In this document: positions 1 to 10,513 of the stretch, one piece after another
Position numbering within the stretch: the first letter of the stretch is position 1
How the letters are laid out: each line of letters begins with the position of its first letter
From: Apis mellifera
Taxonomy: Eukaryota > Arthropoda > Insecta > Hymenoptera > Apidae
Assembly (NCBI RefSeq): GCF_003254395.2
Contig: NC_037649.1
Location: 10,069,931 to 10,133,930, forward strand
DNA length: 64,000 nucleotides
Direction: 5' to 3'
Notes under the pieces: model-generated
Seen by the model: the letters and a program-made list of their open reading frames with translations, nothing else
Database searches by the model: none
What the model was told of the DNA's origin: nothing
Position numbers and translations under genes: made by a program

Positions 1-637
1 ATTCTTTTTTGACCACCATTTAATCATCTATTGTAACTATGAATGTAGGAGTTCACCTAGAATGTTATTAAATATATATATACAGAACAAATATATTTGG
101 ATAATGGCCAGAGTTCCAAGTGGTCAATGACTAAAAATAAAGACTCACGTGTTCTATAATTTGACCTTTGCTACATAATGCACACGTGATAAGAAAATTA
201 AGCTACAAGAATGTATTCTTTACAATACCATCAATATTAACAAATTATATAATGTTAAAAAATTGTTACATACATACATTTCACAAGGACATTTGAAGTT
301 TACGTAAAAACTTAAGAATCGTTACTTTTAAGAATCATTATCTCATTTGAAATATTAAACTGTAAAAAACCTATATTGATTATTTTTATTTTCAATATTT
401 TATTACTCCAGTTAGTGATAAAATTAAATGTTTTTTTTTTCATTTATATTTTTTGAGAATGACTCAATCGATCAATAAATAATTAACTTTGGATCACTTA
501 TTAAGTTTGAATTAAAAAGTAAAGCAAGAAAGTGCTATGCGTTATGATTTGATGCATTCATATGCCAAGAATTTATTGTACTAACAGTAAGTAACAATAT
601 ACTTAAGATGTAATACAAGACGGATATCAGATGGTAA
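1..637. other. AT-rich non-coding stretch
   Basis: No convincing coding exon is visible. The stretch is AT-rich like the first 31 kb in general. Two CACGTG E-box cores lie close together at 146-151 and 183-188. If the exon at 671-823 is real, this stretch is probably the last intron of a plus-strand gene that begins upstream of the window. Confidence 0.4.
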
Positions 638-670
638 CCGCAACGATGTAATAAAATACTAATTGAACAG

Positions 671-823
671 ATTGACAGTGACTTTTATTTCCGTTGTGCA
701 TATCGTTACAAATCAGATCGAGATTTAACCCACGACGATCCAATTCCTCCGTTATTGATCAGTTTGTCAGATCGAGAATTATATTACGCATTTGATGAAA
801 GTAAAAAAAGAATTATTCATTAG
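671..823 (+). CDS. Probable 3'-terminal coding exon of an unidentified gene (partial)
   Basis: The frame is open from 638 to a TAG at 821-823, and base composition rises above the surrounding AT-rich DNA. An AG acceptor at 669-670 gives a phase-0 exon of 50 codons starting IDSDFYFRCAYRYK and containing DDPIPPLLISLSDRELYY. There is no in-frame ATG, so if real it is the C-terminal exon of a gene entering from the left. The polypyrimidine tract before the acceptor is weak; a second AG at 677-678 is possible in another phase. I do not recognise the family. The coding-like residue mix and GC rise are the only support. Confidence 0.3.
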   Translation: MDSDFYFRCAYRYKSDRDLTHDDPIPPLLISLSDRELYYAFDESKKRIIH

Positions 824-2629
824 AATTATATCATTATTCATTTATATTATAAATGAAGAAGTTAATTAATTAAATTGAGTTAATAATAATGGAACATTAA
901 ATTGGGAAAATACATCAATGGAGAATAAACAAAAAAATATTGATCTAACTCTATCCAATATATTCATCGGATATACCATAATTCTATTGCCATTTATAAA
1001 GCTTCAACGATCTTTACAAAGCTTGTTTAATAATGAGAACGCCTCTGAAAACTATTTCAATGAGTTCATTGTTGAAAGATGTAAAAATTTATTAAAATGG
1101 AAAGAAAAAGAAAAATTCGTGATATTATCTAATTTAAAGATAATTTAAATAAAAATTTTTTGAAAATTTTTATCATTAAAAAATGAATGATGAATTTTAA
1201 TTAAATATGTGTATTTCTCTCTTGAAAATAAATATTGTAATATAAATAATTAATTGTAAAATTGAAACTTATTCACTTAAGGAATTCAAGAAAAGTATAT
1301 TGTAATGTAATGTATGTATATTGTATTGTAAGTAAGTGTAATGTCGATTGAGAAATCAAGAACTTTCTTAATCAATTAACTTTCACCATAAACGATTCAT
1401 TTTCACTTTCATCCTCACCTACATTCCTTCCATCTAATAGATTGATTAGACAATAATATGAAAAATATTTTAATAATTATTATTATTAACACAATTATTT
1501 ATTTTTTAAAGTTACATGTAAATATAAAGTAATATAATCATAAAATAAATAAAAAAAAAGATGTAAAAGGAAAAATATTGATTCGTTAATTATAGTATCT
1601 TGTTCTTAATTATAGTTTTGTGATTTTAAAAATATTTATAATGATCGATTTATTATGTTTTTAATAATTTTGTATTATATAGCTATTATTTACGTGACTT
1701 AAAGTGTATTAATTTATAATGTAAAATTGATTTATAGTATTGATTGTTGACAGAGAATATCTAAAAACATATAAAATTACTGAACTAATAATAATATATA
1801 CATTGATACAATATATCTAAAAAGCTTCTGATTCTTTCCATGAGTAATGAAGAAAATCCTAAGTGAAAGAGAAAACGCACTTTTCTCTTTTTATTTAAGA
1901 GTTAAGCGTTTTATTAAGCGTTAAATCTATAAAATGGACTTAATTTTATTGTTTTATATTTTATAACATTCAACTTCAAGATTATATACTTTACTCAAGG
2001 ATTACCAAATTGGAAAAATACGATTCCGCTTTGTTTCTCAGATATGCGTGTATACATCTTAATGTACACATGTAGAGAACGTATCACATTTTTAATAAAA
2101 AAAAAATTTAATCCACTGATAATATATTGATAAATATAAGATTTAAAAGATAAACAAAGAGAAGGAATTATATGAAATATAAAGTAAATATTAAATTCAA
2201 ATCATATAATATAATATTAATTGATTCATAAGATTCTTTTATATTACCATTCTTTCTATTCTAGTAAGTAAAAATATTAAGCTATAAAACTAATGATAAA
2301 ACTAGTTCCTAAACTAGTTTTTTCCTAATTCTTACATTTTAATCAGAAAACAAATACAAAATTGATTTATGCAATCGTCTAGTTAAATCTATAACAAAGA
2401 TTAGAAGCAGCGTATAATTGAACATATTATACGAATAAATTTATTACTTCCTACTTATAAGGCAACGAATTTTCCTTTTATAACGATATTTAACCAATTA
2501 AAGATTTCGCAAAAAACAAAATGATTTTCTAAATTATATAAATTATATTTTTCGATATATGTGCAATTCCAAACGTAATTTAAAGAAAAAAAAAAAAGAA
2601 TGACAAGGATCGATTTCGAATCAATGAAT

Positions 2630-2770
2630 TGATTCTATCGCGATGAACATGGATAATCGTTCCACGTGTAATATATGTATATATTCACACATTTGACGTC
2701 ATTCATCGCGCGCTATTCATTTTGCACCATGTGACTCGGAATGATATTATTTCTGCCCATAATCGTTTAA
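2630..2770. promoter_or_regulatory. GC-richer patch with CRE and E-box motifs
   Basis: The patch stands out from its AT-rich surroundings. It holds a CACGTG E-box core at 2663-2668 and a perfect palindromic cAMP-response element TGACGTCA at 2694-2701, followed by a CG-rich segment (CGCGCGC) at 2706-2713. I see no open frame with coding character. A cis-regulatory element is an inference from the motif cluster alone. Confidence 0.25.
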
Positions 2771-4179
2771 ATTCTTCTTATTTTTTAATCATTTATTGTA
2801 CGATATATTGACCCTTATGATCAATGATATCTTTCAAGAAATCTAATCAAAACATACGTAACTCCATTATCGTACAATCTCGATCGCTTTGAATTGGTAT
2901 TATAAAAGTTGGAACATTTAAATTATTCTTAAAAATTTGAATTTTGAGAAATTCAAAATCTCTTTCATTTTCAATATAATAAATGAATAATTTATTGGTA
3001 TTGCAAAAAATTCATACGATATGACAATGAACGAACGTTGAATGATCGTATATAATTTTATTGTTGAACTTTGGGTACACGCGTCAACGGTATTAGGTCA
3101 ATTGCATTACTCATTATTACATTATCACGATTATAACTTGGTCTCTTATTGATATTTGAACAGAAAGGCCCTATCTTTATCTCGCATATTTAAAGTTTGT
3201 TCTGTTGATATAATTTAATTAAATAACCCGATTGAATTGTAAACTTTTAAATTTTTAATTTTTATTTCAATATTATTAGAACAAATTGCTATTATTTTGA
3301 ACAAAATAGAATTTCATTGAAGTTTCATGAAATCATAATAATGTTGTATTGAAAATTTTTTTATATTTATATTTTTTTTTTTATGTTATTTTTAATTATA
3401 CATATACATATTGATTTATATTTGGATAAATATGAAAAAAATGTATTGCTTTTCTGAAAGAAAATTTCCATGAAATGCGCGAATGCACATTTCAACGAAA
3501 TGAAGATCTTTGACCTTACTTTTTTTTTCGCTCGTAAGTTTATTCTCATCAAGAACAAGTTTTTGTTTGATCCTCATTATATATATATATATATATAAGT
3601 ATCATGTGATCTAAAGAATTTTAATTTCTTCAACATACATGGATGTTTAATCTTATTCTTATATATTGTGAAAGAACGTTACAATGATATAGAATGAATT
3701 ATTTCAAAATTAAAAAAGAATTAAATTAGATTGGATCTTCAAATATTTTTTTCAAAAATACAGAAATACAACATCAATATGCTAAAAAAAATTTTAATCG
3801 ATACTTAAACATTTTTTATCACTAACATTTTAACATTGTTTTACAATTAATAAAATTAATTTTTTAAAAAATTCAAGGAAAGCAAACTAAATATTGATTG
3901 GTATATTTTGAAAAAATTTCTTATTATAATTATATTACTTAATTTAACTATACTATTATTTTATACAGAATATAGTATTTTAATCTTTATTAAAATAAAA
4001 AAATAGAATATCTATCAATGGAATTTTCGCAAAAAATATTCTTATCAATTTGCATAAATGTATAAACATAAAATTTAATCTTAATTAAATAAAGATATAC
4101 AATTTCTTTGATTAATTGTTTGCATTTATGTAAAAGACTATACAGCACTCATTATCAATGATTACATAACTAAGCTTGT

Positions 4180-4350
4180 GAAGGGCATTATCAGATAGAA
4201 CACACCCGTGAACTACAATTATCTAATTGATTTCGCGCCATATAATCATCGAATGGCGCTAAAATGACCGAGAGGAGGGTGTCACGCATGATCCAATCTT
4301 TATTAACCCTGAAATTCAATCATCTTACCGACAATTGGACGTTTCTATTT
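4180..4350. promoter_or_regulatory. Isolated GC-richer patch, function unknown
   Basis: About 170 bp have clearly higher GC than the surrounding several kilobases, with several CGs. On the minus strand a frame of roughly 40 codons is open in the middle of the patch, preceded by a possible AG acceptor. No protein family is recognisable and no donor completes a convincing exon. It could be a conserved regulatory element or a short exon; the sequence does not decide. Confidence 0.2.
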
Positions 4351-6251
4351 AACTTCACTTGAATTCAAAGTTATTAAACAATGATTCCACTATATTTTTT
4401 TAATATATTTCATAATATCTTTTTATTGAAGCAATGAAAAAATTAATTTTAATTGAATTATAAGAATTTTATATAAAATATAAAAATGAATTTAATAAAA
4501 TTTAACTTTTTCTTTTACAATTTTTAATTGTTATATTGTTGCTAATAAATTATTTTATAAAGTATTTGAATATTCAAGTTAATTTGAAATATTATCTATT
4601 TTAAAATATCGATAAATTAAATTAGCTTATATAAATATTAAAAATATAATTCTATATATTATAGAAAAAGAAGAGAGAAAGAGAGAAAAAAGAAATGATT
4701 CTGATTTAGCATTACAAGGTCATGTTCATATATCTATGATATTAGATAATCGATGAACCATCTATAACTCGATATAGAATTTCTAAATCTGCCAAAAATT
4801 ACAATAGATATATATTAAAGTATATAGCTATCAACTTTAAAATTTGAGAAATAGAGAATTCAAATGATTTTAATATACATAAAAAAAAAAAAAAAAATAA
4901 ATCAGATACTTATATATATAAAACAATATATATAAGTAAATAAAAAAAATCAGTTCATGTAATAATATTTAAAAAAAATTTATAACAAGCTATATAAAAT
5001 TTGATAAATAGGTATTAGTCAAATATATAGGTCATGAAATAATTATTAAAATGAAAGAGGATAATATAAATTTTAACCTTGAATTCATTCTAAAATTATC
5101 ACATCTTACGAAATTATGTCGTGCACTTCTCAATGAATATGTCGAAATAAAAAATGTTTAAACATTGTGAGATATACTACTTACAAATATGTGTAATCAT
5201 AAAATTTGGTGTAAATTTATATTATCGCCAAATTTAAGTTTTGGCGATTGTATTAAAGTTTGATTATGTAAAGAAAAGTATATAAGATAAGTATATTATG
5301 GCGATAAATTATATCTAGAAATCGATTGATTTGATTTTCATTAAATTATTATTTTAATTTTTGTATTGATAAATGAATCTAATATTTTGTTATTTTTTTT
5401 TTCATTATTACATATTATATTATATAATTTTATGTTTTAGCTAATTAATATTAAATTTATGTAAACACTATAATTTTTAATTTTACTTTTCATTAAAATT
5501 TTAAAATATTGTATTTCACACGTAAAATTTCATAGATAAAAATTAAAACTATTAAAATATTTAACCAATAATATTATGTATATTATTGAAATATCATTTA
5601 TAATAGCTGAATAATTAATACATCCGGTATATAATTTATGAGATAATTTATTAGATAATATTCAATAATTATATGTCTTTTAAAAATTTATTACGTAATC
5701 ACAATGAAGTTCAAATTAATATCAATTTTTAGTACTTAGATAAATCCTATATCATATATAATTGTGATGTATATTTTTAAATAATTAATCAATATACGTA
5801 TATATACTTTATGATCTTCACAATATTTTATATCAGTATTGAATGCAATGATTAAATTCAATAAAGTGCTTTACATTAGAGCTCAAAAGATATTGCTTCA
5901 AAATACTAAGCATTATTGAAAAGATTCGAAAGATGTTTGCGAATATTTGTTCGATATATAGAAAATCTTTGATCTCATATAGCTTTTATAGCTGACATTT
6001 TACCTATTCAATCAATAAATACAACCTAATATCTTGCTAATATGTGTTTCGAAAAAAATAAATAATAATAAATATTTATTTTTATATTATTATTTATTTG
6101 AAATTCTCCATTATTATGAGAGACAATAAAATATGTTAAACACCTGCTTATTATTCGAATTTCATATCGAAATGATATAAAGTGGTTTTGAAATCACTTA
6201 AATATATTGTGTATCCAAATTACTTAATCTGAAATAAATTTATAAATTTAC

Positions 6252-6296
6252 CTGAATTTCTAAACAATGTTTTGGACCAAAACGGAATAACGCCAT
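6252..6296 (-). CDS. Probable first coding exon of an unidentified minus-strand gene (partial)
   Basis: On the minus strand an ATG at 6296-6294 sits in a good context (AACAATGGCG) and opens 15 codons, MALFRFGPKHCLEIQ. These end exactly at a CAG|GTAAAT splice donor, with the donor GT at 6251-6250. The exon lies just downstream of a GC-rich, NRF-1-type promoter-like segment. The continuation was not found in 1-6250, so the next exon is either very short, unrecognised, or beyond the left edge of the window. A longer overlapping minus-strand frame (6220-6453) runs through the same DNA in another phase and is probably untranslated leader. The product is unidentified. Confidence 0.35.
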
Positions 6297-6490
6297 TGTT
6301 CTTTATATCCTGGCTTATGGATCCTTCTTTCTTGCTTGTTATCGTCAACACCAAGTGACCACGCGGAGCTCTGGCGCCCAACTCAACTAACTCCTCTGTT
6401 CGTTCGTCATGAATATTTCTACAGCGCATGCGTGAAACAGCAAGTGTCCTCAAAGGATCATTTTTACTTATAAATCTGCCACGTTACGTT
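6297..6490 (-). promoter_or_regulatory. Promoter-like GC-rich leader with NRF-1-type site
   Basis: A GC-rich island of about 190 bp in AT-rich DNA contains GCGCATGCG at 6424-6432, which matches the core of the palindromic NRF-1 consensus common in promoters of housekeeping and nuclear-encoded mitochondrial genes. It directly precedes the candidate first coding exon at 6252-6296 on the minus strand. The site is palindromic, so it does not by itself set direction. Confidence 0.4.
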
Positions 6491-6856
6491 CATAAGAAAT
6501 CTTAAAATTAATTTTTTTAATTCTTAATAATTATTTTAAAAATATTAAAAGATAATATTTAGATTTTATAATAAAAAACAATAGAATGCATAATAAATTT
6601 TAATAAAGATTTCAATGTTATTTTTACAATAAATTAAATATTTTAATATTGTTTCAGTATAGGGAATTTTGATAATTGGTAATCCATGTTAAATTTGGCG
6701 CGAAATATAAGTATATTTAAATGTATCACATATATATAAAGAAAGCTACTAACATTTTTTAACAATATTATATACATATATAAATTTTGACATTTATAAT
6801 TTTTCATCTTTATAATATAATTATTTAATCATTTGAATTTCATAAAAAATGCCAAA

Positions 6857-8160
6857 TTAATAAAAAATGCCAAGTTTATCACATATCTCTGATGATAACG
6901 ATGGTCTAAAATTTATAAATATATGAATAAATATAAATAAATAATTTTCACATTATCTTTTTTTATATAATAATAAAATATAATTAATAATTACTTATTC
7001 AATGTGAAAAAATGGAAACCACAAGTAGTTCTACTTGCAATAATATCTTTTATAATAGTTTTTAATAATTCTATTCCATAAATACGTACTTCTTCATCAT
7101 TATCTTTTATACATTGCAAATCATTTAAAATAATTTGAGGTATTTTAACATTACAAATTTTTGCCATTTTTTGAAAACTTGTATAATTTGGAATTGGAAA
7201 TATACCTGGTATAATTGGAACATTAATTCCAATTTGTTTACAATCATTCACAAATTTAATAAATATGTTTGCTTCAAAGAAAATTTGTGTTATTATAAAA
7301 TCTGCTCCTGCATCAACCTTTAAATTAAAAAAAAATTAATGTTTTTAATATAAAGTGATATATAAAGTAATGATATTATTAAATGATATTAAAGTAAATA
7401 CTTTTTCTTTCAAATAAATTAAATCCATTTCTTTAGATAATGATTTTGGATGCATTTCTGGATAACCAGCAACACAAATGGAAAATATTTCACCAAATTG
7501 ATTTCTTATGAAACGTACTAAATCAACTGCATATGGAAACTCACTATTTGTATTTGATGAATCTAGAATTTTTTTTATAAAATTAAATTAACATAAAAAC
7601 TTTTATTATTAATCAAAAATTCTATATATAACTTTTTCAAATAATGTTTATTTTTAATTACCACCCTTTAATACAAAAATATTGCGTATACCGCGATCTA
7701 ATGTTTTTTTTAGTATAATTTTTACATCATTACGAGTTAAGTTGTTAGATGTAAGATGTAAAAGTATATTATTGGAAAATATATTACATATATCTGAAGA
7801 TAAATAGTTTTTTATTTCATTTTTCATATGTTTCCATGTTAGTGCATAAAAAAGTGGATGATATTTATTCATTTCCATAAAAAAGCTAATAACCAAAATT
7901 TTTATTTGTATAGAAATATATAGAAATATAAATATATTGAATTTTTATGAAATATAAAAATATACTTACCTTTTATAAAAATCATTGTTTTCCACACGCA
8001 TAAATTCAAAACTACAAAATATAGTATTTGTGTCAATTACATTTTTTAATTTATTTCTTAAATCAACAATTTTGTGTTCAATATCTTTAGATTGATAACC
8101 ATTTCTGATATTATCAATATATTGATTGTATGTTTTACGTTTTAATACAGTTTTTTTCAT
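6857..8160 (-). CDS. MTHFR: Methylenetetrahydrofolate reductase, catalytic domain only
   Basis: Predicted to reduce 5,10-methylene-THF to 5-methyl-THF using FAD. Five exons on the minus strand: 8160-7970, 7885-7662, 7562-7402, 7317-6995 and 6905-6857. All junctions are GT-AG and in phase, giving 315 aa. Family landmarks are CSFEF with the catalytic-type Glu (~52), LKGD (~136-139), [43 protein letters not shown] and GIELLK. Exon 4 ends TTGAATAA|GTAATT: unspliced, the frame stops at once, but splicing adds [17 protein letters not shown], which matches the end of a MetF-type barrel. The length resembles bacterial MetF (about 296 aa). The C-terminal SAM-binding regulatory domain of the vertebrate enzyme is absent. 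The usual FEFFPPRT is FEFMRVEN here, so the folate/FAD face looks divergent. An alternative upstream ATG at 8190 would add 10 residues. Confidence 0.88.
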
Positions 8161-8531
8161 GATATTTTTTAATTTAAGTATAAAAAACAATTAACAATGA
8201 AAAATTTTTTCATATACTTTATATTGTATAACATTCTCGTTATCGAATTGCGCAATACAGGAATTAATTATATATACATAAAATTAGTTTTCTTATGATG
8301 AAATAATTTCTAAAGTACTAATATATAAAAAATAAAAAATTAATATTATAAAAATATTATATTTGAAAAATTATTAACATATTTGTCAAAATATTAATAT
8401 TTTTATTATTTGATCTAATTTTATTTTGTAAATTATTATATTTTCTTATGTCTTATATATTTTTTAATTAGTATTTAATATTTTTGAATAAAATACAAAA
8501 ATTTTTAATATCATTTATTGTTAATTTATTG
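8161..8531. other. Intergenic spacer between MTHFR and PIG-P
   Basis: This spacer of 371 bp is very AT-rich. It must hold the 3' end of PIG-P and the promoter of MTHFR, both on the minus strand. No GC-rich promoter island or coding frame is visible. Confidence 0.5.
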
Positions 8532-8915
8532 TTACATTTTTTTTGATAAATACAATTTTCTACAAACTTTTGTTATTGGAATATCATAGACAGGTGGTAT
8601 ACCACCTGGAATAGTTTCTTTTTTTGGACATGAATATTTATCTGTAATAGTTGTAATATCATTAATATCTGGTGTCATAGACAAGTTTATAGCTGGATAA
8701 ATAATAAATGCAAATATTGCAAGGGCAGTTAAAGCCCAAATTGGAATTGCTATGGCCCAATATTTAGAAGGCCAATATGTTAATCCTAACTCGTATAAAA
8801 TTTGATCTGGTATTATAGCCCATACCAGAAATAAAAGAAATAACATATTTGAACTTATGTATAAAGCATATCCATAAACAGATCTTGGTTCATATGGAGC
8901 TGGAGTATGTTCCAT
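8532..8915 (-). CDS. PIGP: PIG-P, GPI-GlcNAc transferase subunit P
   Basis: A subunit of the ER membrane complex that makes GlcNAc-PI, the first step of GPI-anchor synthesis. A single exon of 127 aa starts at ATG 8915-8913. Family features: RSVYGYALYISSN leading into a first hydrophobic segment (about residues 14-36), the signature LGLTYWPSKYWAIAIP (about 43-58), a second membrane segment (about 53-76), and a cytoplasmic tail with DINDITTITDKYS and IPPVYDIPITKVCR, matching the conserved PIG-P tail. Length is normal for the family. Only 58 bp separate its ATG from the stop of Pcc1 on the same strand, with no AATAAA in the gap, so its promoter must be tiny or it shares a transcript with Pcc1. 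Confidence 0.93.
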   Translation of the reverse strand: MEHTPAPYEPRSVYGYALYISSNMLFLLFLVWAIIPDQILYELGLTYWPSKYWAIAIPIWALTALAIFAFIIYPAINLSMTPDINDITTITDKYSCPKKETIPGGIPPVYDIPITKVCRKLYLSKKM

Positions 8916-8973
8916 TTTATAAAAAAATAATATAAAAATAATTTTAAAAATAATGAATATTTACTAATAATAC

Positions 8974-9423
8974 TTAATAATAATCATAATTTGATACAGG
9001 TGGGCCAAAAAGTTGCAAAGTTTTTGTTACTAAAATTATACTATCAAAAAATGATGTCACTGCCACTCTAACTTTTCGTTCCTCAGTTCCAGAAATTTCT
9101 CTATAAAAAATAATATAAAATTATAAATTATATATAAATATATATCATATTTAAATATGTATTAATAAATATAAAATACAATATAATTTACATTTGTAAT
9201 AAATTATTGTCCAGTTTCAAAGATTTTGAAATACTTCTTGAAGGCTCTGCATCAACTCTCAATACTTGATAAACAATTTCTGCTTCTCTTGATGAAGGAA
9301 AAGGTATTAACAAATTTCTATACAAGATTATTAAGGTTATTTTTATATTTGTTTTATAAATTATATATTATATTAATGAAAAATCATTACATATTTTAAA
9401 GGATACACATTAAAAGTACTCAT
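8974..9423 (-). CDS. LAGE3: KEOPS/EKC complex subunit Pcc1 (LAGE3-like)
   Basis: Pcc1 is the dimerisation subunit of the KEOPS complex, which makes t6A at position 37 of ANN-decoding tRNAs. Three exons: 9423-9407 (17 nt), 9317-9192 and 9100-8974, in phase, giving 89 aa. The tiny first exon encodes MSTFN and ends at a weak GT|GTATCC donor. I chose it because it is the only donor that restores the frame, and it yields the family start VNLLIPFPSSREAEIVYQVL. Further landmarks are RVDAEPSRS, FFDSIILVTKTL and the terminal LQLFGPPVS. Length is typical for the Pcc1 family, which is close to the LAGE3 core. The first exon and start are less certain than exons 2-3. Confidence 0.85.
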
Positions 9424-9493
9424 GACATTTCATTAATAATTCATTAATATAAAAATATTTTTTGTAGTATTAATTATAATCTACATAGAAACG

Positions 9494-10223
9494 TATATAA
9501 CTTATCTTATTTTACTTGCATATTTTGATATATTTAAATAATTAAAAATATTTAATTATTCATTTATAATAACTATTAATTGTGATTTGTTATATATAAT
9601 AATTTATTAATTTGATTACTTTTTATAATATGATTATTATTTTATTAGTATTAATATATATTTAAAATATGATATAACTGATGTATAACTATATATATAT
9701 AAGTTTAGTAATTTTCTATCAAAGTTGACAAATATCGGGACAAAATGGTTGCCATTGACGTAAGAAAATAGCAAAATGGGGGAATTGCAGAAGAATAATA
9801 CTTCCGTTAATATTCTTCGTGACTTGTGTAGTTTTTTCTCCCACTTAACTTATCTTATTTTATATAACTTATCTTATTTTACTTGCATATTTTGATATAT
9901 TTAAATAATTAAAAATATTTAATTATTCATTTATAATAACTATTAATTGTGATTTGTTATATATAATAATTTATTAATTTGATTACTTTTTATAATATGA
10001 TTATTATTTTATTAGTATTAATATATATTTAAAATATGATATAACTGATGTATAACTATATATATATATATAAGTTTAGTAATTTTCTATCAAAGTTAAC
10101 AAATATCGGGACAAAATGGTTGCCATTGACGTAAGAAAGTAGCAAAATAGGGGAATTGCAGAAGAATAATACTTCCGTTTTTAATATTCTTCGTGACTTG
10201 TGTAGTTTTTTCTCCCACTTAAC
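9494..10223. repeat. Tandem duplication of ~365 bp (two near-identical copies)
   Basis: Copy 1 spans about 9494-9848 and copy 2 about 9861-10223, separated by a ~12-bp linker that itself echoes the unit start (TTATCTTATTTT). The offset is 367 bp. Differences seen are a longer TA run in copy 2 (about 4 bp), a 3-bp insertion in its CCGTTTTTAATATTC block, and a few substitutions such as GTTGACAA versus GTTAACAA. This looks recent. It duplicates the promoter-like block between Pcc1 and ELOF1. Confidence 0.92.
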
Positions 10224-10390
10224 GGGACATCGTTTCCCCCACTCTTTATTACTTTTGCCTCGCAACTGAAAAGCTGTATTTCAGTCAAGCTTTAGTTGAA
10301 GCTTATATTCGCTAAACACGACGCTTTTATAGCGTAAGAGCTTTTATAGCCTTTATAAATAATATCAAAACTTGATATAATCTTGGAATA

Positions 10391-10452
10391 ATATATATTA
10401 AATGTGAATCAGTATATATTAAATGTGAATCAGTATATATTAAATGTGAAAA
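10391..10452 (+). repeat. Three copies of a 21-bp tandem repeat upstream of ELOF1
   Basis: The unit TATATATTAAATGTGAATCAG is repeated about three times, the third diverging after AAATGTGAA. It ends about 60 bp upstream of the ELOF1 ATG, so it is probably in the 5' untranslated leader or core promoter. Tandem slippage is the likely origin. Confidence 0.8.
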
Positions 10453-10513
10453 ACATTTAATAAAAAACATTTATTATATATATTTTATATATATTTATTA
10501 TATTTTTTATATA

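Larger units (their letters stand above)
824..6251. other. Long AT-rich non-coding stretch (intergenic or intronic)
   Basis: No exon set can be assembled here. Open frames such as 918-1148 (+) and 3367-3558 (-) are of the length expected by chance and show no recognisable motif. The stretch holds poly-A/T runs, a short TA microsatellite near 3577-3598, and two GC-richer patches listed separately (2630-2770 and 4180-4350). If the minus-strand exon at 6252-6296 is real, this stretch would lie in that gene's first intron. Confidence 0.5.
9424..10513. promoter_or_regulatory. Divergent promoter region between Pcc1 and ELOF1
   Basis: This spacer of about 1.1 kb separates the minus-strand Pcc1 start from the plus-strand ELOF1 start. 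Most of it is a tandem duplication of about 365 bp, listed separately. Each copy ends in a GC-richer block with ATGGTTGCCATTGACGTAAG and CTTCCGTTAATATTC-like sequence, an ETS-like CTTCCG and a CRE-half-like GACGTAAG. Downstream, 10224-10360 holds a mixed-composition segment likely to contain the ELOF1 transcription start. Confidence 0.5.

Noticed and set aside
918..1148. A 76-codon plus-strand ORF starting MENKQKNIDL.
   Set aside because: It has no recognisable family, no promoter-like composition and a length plausible by chance over this many kilobases of AT-rich DNA. Kept out as a gene.
6220..6453. A minus-strand 77-codon frame (contains GARAPRGHLVLTI) as a protein.
   Set aside because: It covers a promoter-like GC island; the better-placed ATG in Kozak context (6296) uses another phase and ends on a consensus donor.
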